Positions 60,914-64,000 of a stretch of 64,000 bases of DNA are shown here, in pieces (position 1 is the first letter of the stretch; every line of letters starts with the position of its first letter). The position numbers and the translations under genes were made by a program. The notes under the pieces are model-generated. The model saw nothing but the letters and a program-made list of their open reading frames with translations. It did no database searches and was not told the origin of the DNA. Source of the DNA: Saccharospirillum sp. (GTDB taxonomy: Bacteria > Pseudomonadota > Gammaproteobacteria > Pseudomonadales > Natronospirillaceae); assembly GCA_018402545.1 (NCBI GenBank), contig JAGYIL010000001.1:2728001-2792000 (forward strand), written 5' to 3'.

Positions 60914-61537
60914 CTAAAAAATCAATAAAACAAGTCCGCAAGCTACCGCTGCGATGGAAAAAACATATGGTGATAGATCCCTCATGAACACTTTATCTTC
61001 GACTAAGAATCGAAATAAATTCGATGCAAAAATACCTATTATATAAATATTTATTCGCGTAATTCTTTCCTTATCTGGTCGCGTCGAACTACCACTTCGC
61101 TCCCGATATTTATAATCTATGATATAGAATTTTCTATGCCAAATGACACTTACTCCTGTCACCATGAAACCATTGCCATCCAAGGCCACTCTTAATTCAT
61201 CAGGATCATCTAAGAAATTTACTTTGTCCAAGTCTTCCTGAGCAACCTTTTTTAGTTTTGCTGTATAACTACGACTTAGAGTTAGATTATAGAATGAACT
61301 TTTAATATGCTTGATCGCCTTTTTATCCGACTCTTGCCAGTACCTTATCCAGAACCATGCAAGGAATATCCACGGAGTAATCGTTAAAGCAAATTGGTTA
61401 TTAATGGCGAACTTATTATAGAAAATACTCAATACAGCTGGCTCTACTGCTTCAACATCAAACCAAAAATAGAAAATGAACAACAGCGATACGAATATCA
61501 AGTTGCGAGCATATGGATTAGGTTCATCAAACATCAA
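60914..61537 (-). CDS. Multi-pass membrane protein of unknown function
   Basis: 207 residues with about four membrane segments: LIFVSLLFIFYFWFDVEA, ALTITPWIFLAWFWIRYW, IYIIGIFASNLFRFLVED and YVFSIAAVACGLVLLIF. A central cytoplasmic domain (KKVAQEDLDKVNFLDDPDEL) separates the pairs. Low GC and on the minus strand like its neighbour; together they form a lysogenic-conversion-type insert. No family recognised. Confidence 0.65.
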   Translation of the reverse strand: MMFDEPNPYARNLIFVSLLFIFYFWFDVEAVEPAVLSIFYNKFAINNQFALTITPWIFLAWFWIRYWQESDKKAIKHIKSSFYNLTLSRSYTAKLKKVAQEDLDKVNFLDDPDELRVALDGNGFMVTGVSVIWHRKFYIIDYKYRERSGSSTRPDKERITRINIYIIGIFASNLFRFLVEDKVFMRDLSPYVFSIAAVACGLVLLIF

Positions 61538-61630
61538 CTAAGCACCCTATATTGGCTTTTAAGCACATTAAACCAATGAATTTATGAGATAGATAGCCCA
61601 CGACAGGCACCCACCCAAATCCCCCCGCAT

Positions 61631-61659
61631 GATGTCCCCATCCACCCAATGGAGACATC
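61631..61659 (+). promoter_or_regulatory. Hairpin covering the ribosome site of the head protease gene
   Basis: GATGTCCCCAT (61631-61641) and ATGGAGACATC (61649-61659) pair at 10 of 11 positions with a 7-base loop. The right arm contains the GGAG ribosome site of the gene starting at 61666, so folding would hide it. Confidence 0.6.
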
Positions 61660-61665
61660 AACATC

Positions 61666-62694
61666 ATGCCCCAACAATGGTTCACCGTCCGCGCTCAGGC
61701 TGAGGCGAAGGCCGTTCAGGTCTCTATTCGCGGCATCATCGGCGAATGGGGCCTTACCGATCGCGAGTTCATTCGCGATGTCGAGGCCGCCGGCGATGAC
61801 GTCGAGCTGATCGAGGTCACCATCAACAGCCGGGGTGGCGAGGTCGATCATGGCCTGGCCATCTATAACTTCCTGAAAGCCCACTCTGCCGCCGTTTCTG
61901 TGCGTATTGACGGCATCGCCGCCAGTGCGGCCAGCGTTATCGCTCTGGCGGGTGATGAAATCATCATGCCTGAAAACACTCTGATGATGGTCCACAACCC
62001 CTGGACGTTCGCCGCCGGCAACGCCAAGCAGCTGCGCAAAACCGCCAACGACCTGGAGAAGTTCGAGCAGTCGCTGATGGCCACTTACATGGGCCGCACC
62101 AACAAAAGCGAAGAGGAAGTGCGCTCCCTGCTCGATGAAGAAACCTGGCTCACCGCCGCCGAGGCCGTAGAGCTGGGCTTTGCCGATAAGGTCGAAAGCC
62201 TCAAACGCTCGGCCACCGCTGCCCTGGCGGAAGCCGTCGACATTCCCGAAGCGGTGCTGGCTCGCATTCAGGCGGCGGGTGATAGCACGCCCGAGCCGAG
62301 CAATGCTGACGACAGTGGTGCCACTGACGATGATGACTCGACGCCCGAACAAGACCCGCCTGCAGAGCCTGGCACTAGCCCCGAAGCCTTCACCCAAACG
62401 CCCGCCCCCAATGACGGCGGCAGCCCATCGGCAGACAAGCCAGATCCGGCTGCTCTGGCCGAGCTGTGCTCAGAGCATGGCCTGAACACAATGGCCGCCA
62501 GTTGGATTCGGGAAGGCCTCACGGTGGCGGCAGCCAAGCAACGCATTCTGGAGATCAAGGCAGCGGTAGACGACGCCCTGCAGGTGCAGGGGCAACTGGT
62601 GCCGACAGGTGCTGATGAAGAACCCGATGGCGGCATCAAGGCTTCCTGGTCCGATGCCTTCAACAAAAACCAAGTGAAACGAGGTAATTGGTAA
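61666..62694 (+). CDS. ClpP-type head maturation protease (with scaffold-like tail)
   Basis: 342 residues. The Clp-protease fold (1-190) has catalytic Ser in GIAASAASVIALAGDEI, His in MVHNPWTFA, and INSRGGEVDHGLAIYNFL. The C-terminal part is Pro/Asp/Glu-rich (210-265) then helical, likely the nested scaffold. It is the equivalent of lambda C. It should follow the portal gene, which is not present upstream. The stop overlaps the next ATG (TAATG). Confidence 0.9.
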   Translation: MPQQWFTVRAQAEAKAVQVSIRGIIGEWGLTDREFIRDVEAAGDDVELIEVTINSRGGEVDHGLAIYNFLKAHSAAVSVRIDGIAASAASVIALAGDEIIMPENTLMMVHNPWTFAAGNAKQLRKTANDLEKFEQSLMATYMGRTNKSEEEVRSLLDEETWLTAAEAVELGFADKVESLKRSATAALAEAVDIPEAVLARIQAAGDSTPEPSNADDSGATDDDDSTPEQDPPAEPGTSPEAFTQTPAPNDGGSPSADKPDPAALAELCSEHGLNTMAASWIREGLTVAAAKQRILEIKAAVDDALQVQGQLVPTGADEEPDGGIKASWSDAFNKNQVKRGNW

Positions 62695-63059
62695 TGGCAA
62701 CCCTGGAAGAAGGCCGGCACGCCGGCGAGTTCATTGTGTCGGAGGCCAACGGCCACCGCTCCCGCCTGCAAGCCACCGTGCTGGCAGATGAAGTGCTGGA
62801 AGCGGGCCAGATCGTCGGCCGCGTGACAGCCTCGAACAAGCTGCGCGCCTGGAACCCGGCCAACATTGACGGCAGCGAAGCGGTGTTTGGTGTCGCCTTT
62901 GCGCCGGTCGATGCCACCGGTGGCGACAAGCAAGGCGTAGCCCTGGTTCGTGACTGCGAAGTCAACGGCAAAGAGCTGGTGTTCTTCGAAGGCGCGACCG
63001 AAGGCAACATCGAAACCGCGACCCTGGCCCTGGAAGGCCTGGGCATCATCGCGCGCTAA
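62694..63059 (+). CDS. Head decoration protein (gpD-like)
   Basis: 121 residues starting MATLEEGRHAGEFIVSEANG, with AWNPANIDGSEAVFGVAFAP and VNGKELVFFEGAT. Matches the lambda gpD family that stabilises expanded capsids. ATG 62694 overlaps the protease stop. Between protease and major capsid, the normal order. Confidence 0.9.
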   Translation: MATLEEGRHAGEFIVSEANGHRSRLQATVLADEVLEAGQIVGRVTASNKLRAWNPANIDGSEAVFGVAFAPVDATGGDKQGVALVRDCEVNGKELVFFEGATEGNIETATLALEGLGIIAR

Positions 63060-63078
63060 TTGAAGAGGTAATTTCCAC

Positions 63079-64000
63079 ATGGCAACCATAGACATTTTCG
63101 GCAACAACGCCTTCTCGATGACCACCTTGCTGGAGGCGATGTCCGAGCAAGAATACCAGCCGAGCTTTCTGCGCAATCGCGGTATTTTCACCCCTCGCCG
63201 GGTGCGTACCGAGACGGTCGCAATCGAAAGCAAAGAGGGTGTGCTGTCGCTGATCAAGACGTCCGAGCGCGGTGCACCCCCAGTCGCCGGCGGCGCAGGC
63301 AAGCGTAAAATTCGGGACTTCCGCACCGTGCGCATCGCCAAAAGCGATCGCATCACCGCCTCGGAAATTTCCGGCATTCGCGCCTTCGGTTCTGAAACCG
63401 AACTGGCGCAGGTGCAGACCGAAGTGGCCGACCGACTGAACGGCCCATCCGGTTTGATGCGCGATGTCGAACTGACCTGGGAAAACATGATGCTCGGCGC
63501 CGTGCAGGGCATTGTCGTCGACGCCGACGGCGACATCATCGAAAACTACTTCAGTGCGTTCGGTGTGACCCAGCCTGCTGAGATCGACTTCGACCTGGAC
63601 AACGCCGACCCCGCCTCGGGCGCGGTGCGCAAGAAGTGTAACCAGGTGATCCGCACCATGCAGAAAGCGGCTAAGGGTGCCTGGGTACCGGGGCGCACCA
63701 TGGTTGAAGCGATTGTCGGCGATAACTTCTGGGATGACCTGACCGCCCACCCGGAAGTACGTCAGACCTATCTGAACACCCAGCAGGCGGCCGAGCTGCG
63801 CAACGACGTCGGCATGGCTTATGAAGAGTTCACCTATGGCGGCATCCGCTGGGTGAATTACCGGGGCACGGACGATGGTTCCAAAGTGGCCATCGGTACC
63901 GACAAAGCGCACTTCTACCCAGTGAATGCGCCCGGTGCCTTCCTGATGGCGTTCAGCCCGGGTGAGTTCTTCGACACCATCAACCTGCCCGGGCAGGACG
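63079..64000 (+). CDS. Major capsid protein, gpE-like (partial, runs off window)
   Basis: About 307 residues are visible from ATG 63079 (GAAGAGG upstream). MATIDIFGNNAFSMTTLLEA, LRNRGIFTPRRVRTETVAIE and the later NTQQAAELRNDVGMAYEEF, with GGIRWVNYRG, match the lambda E capsid family. Only a small C-terminal part is missing. No stop within the window. Confidence 0.92.
   Translation, partial: MATIDIFGNNAFSMTTLLEAMSEQEYQPSFLRNRGIFTPRRVRTETVAIESKEGVLSLIKTSERGAPPVAGGAGKRKIRDFRTVRIAKSDRITASEISGIRAFGSETELAQVQTEVADRLNGPSGLMRDVELTWENMMLGAVQGIVVDADGDIIENYFSAFGVTQPAEIDFDLDNADPASGAVRKKCNQVIRTMQKAAKGAWVPGRTMVEAIVGDNFWDDLTAHPEVRQTYLNTQQAAELRNDVGMAYEEFTYGGIRWVNYRGTDDGSKVAIGTDKAHFYPVNAPGAFLMAFSPGEFFDTINLPGQD

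Larger units (their letters stand above)
37751..64000. mobile_element. Lambda-like prophage (continues past window end)
   Basis: A continuous phage region: int-xis at the tRNA, a leftward early arm, a CI/Cro switch, a rightward replication arm, lysis, terminase and head genes. Two AT-rich inserts (about 47.07-53.2 and 59.4-61.6 kb) interrupt the backbone. The head gene order (Nu1-like, GpA-like, ClpP-type protease, D-like, E-like) is lambda-type, but with no joining protein or portal visible. Confidence 0.92.

Noticed and set aside
62268-63539. 423-codon minus-strand open frame over the protease and capsid genes
   Set aside because: Antisense shadow; the plus-strand genes are recognisable head proteins in conserved order.

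Overview
The window looks like a chromosomal segment of a marine-type gammaproteobacterium. The rpsB-tsf-pyrH-frr-uppS-cdsA-dxr order and the map-glnD-dapC-dapD block are typical of Pseudomonadales/Oceanospirillales. A genus cannot be assigned by reading alone; a Saccharospirillum-like host is only a guess. The right 26 kb is a lambda-like prophage that runs off the window end.

Bases 1-37,750 are mostly core genome. On the minus strand lies the translation and envelope-precursor operon (rpsB, tsf, pyrH, frr, uppS, cdsA, dxr) with its promoter and internal and terminal hairpins. Divergent from it are map, glnD, dapC, an ArsC/Spx-like gene and dapD (methionine removal, nitrogen sensing, lysine/peptidoglycan precursor synthesis). 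Then follow glpR, a coiled-coil membrane protein, sodB, yqcC, a DUF3549 gene, a YchJ-like gene, moeA, an ECF biotin transporter (bioM-bioN-bioY), a TauE-type permease, a lipoprotein hydrolase, the 2-methylcitrate cluster (GntR regulator, prpB, prpC, prpD), two diguanylate cyclases, an MFS exporter, cbpA-cbpM, an amidase, a class III nucleotide cyclase and a YdjA-type nitroreductase. Four intergenic gaps hold copies of one palindromic repeat family whose arms differ in sequence between copies but still pair.

From 37,663 a tRNA-Ser(GGA) is followed 3 bp later by a phage integrase, so the prophage uses the tRNA 3' end as attachment site. Its early left arm (int, xis, ssb, HD nucleotidase, small genes) runs leftward. 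The CI/Cro switch is at about 43.6 kb. A rightward replication arm carries an initiator with an internal tandem duplication and iterons inside the gene, a RuvC-like resolvase and a zinc-finger protein.

At about 47.07 kb the phage backbone breaks off inside a short Q-like reading frame and an AT-rich 6-kb cargo island begins. It holds a SMEK-domain protein, an intact IS30-family element, a nucleotidyltransferase-fold + DUF262 gene pair, and a two-TM potassium-channel-like protein. These are candidate defence or superinfection-exclusion genes.

The backbone resumes at about 53.2 kb with a lysis module, a second tyrosine recombinase, a Mor-like regulator and terminase genes. A second AT-rich insert (59.4-61.6 kb, two envelope proteins) sits where the head-tail joining and portal genes are expected. 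After it the ClpP-like protease, decoration protein and major capsid protein follow. The terminase tail is replaced at this junction, so the prophage may be packaging-defective.
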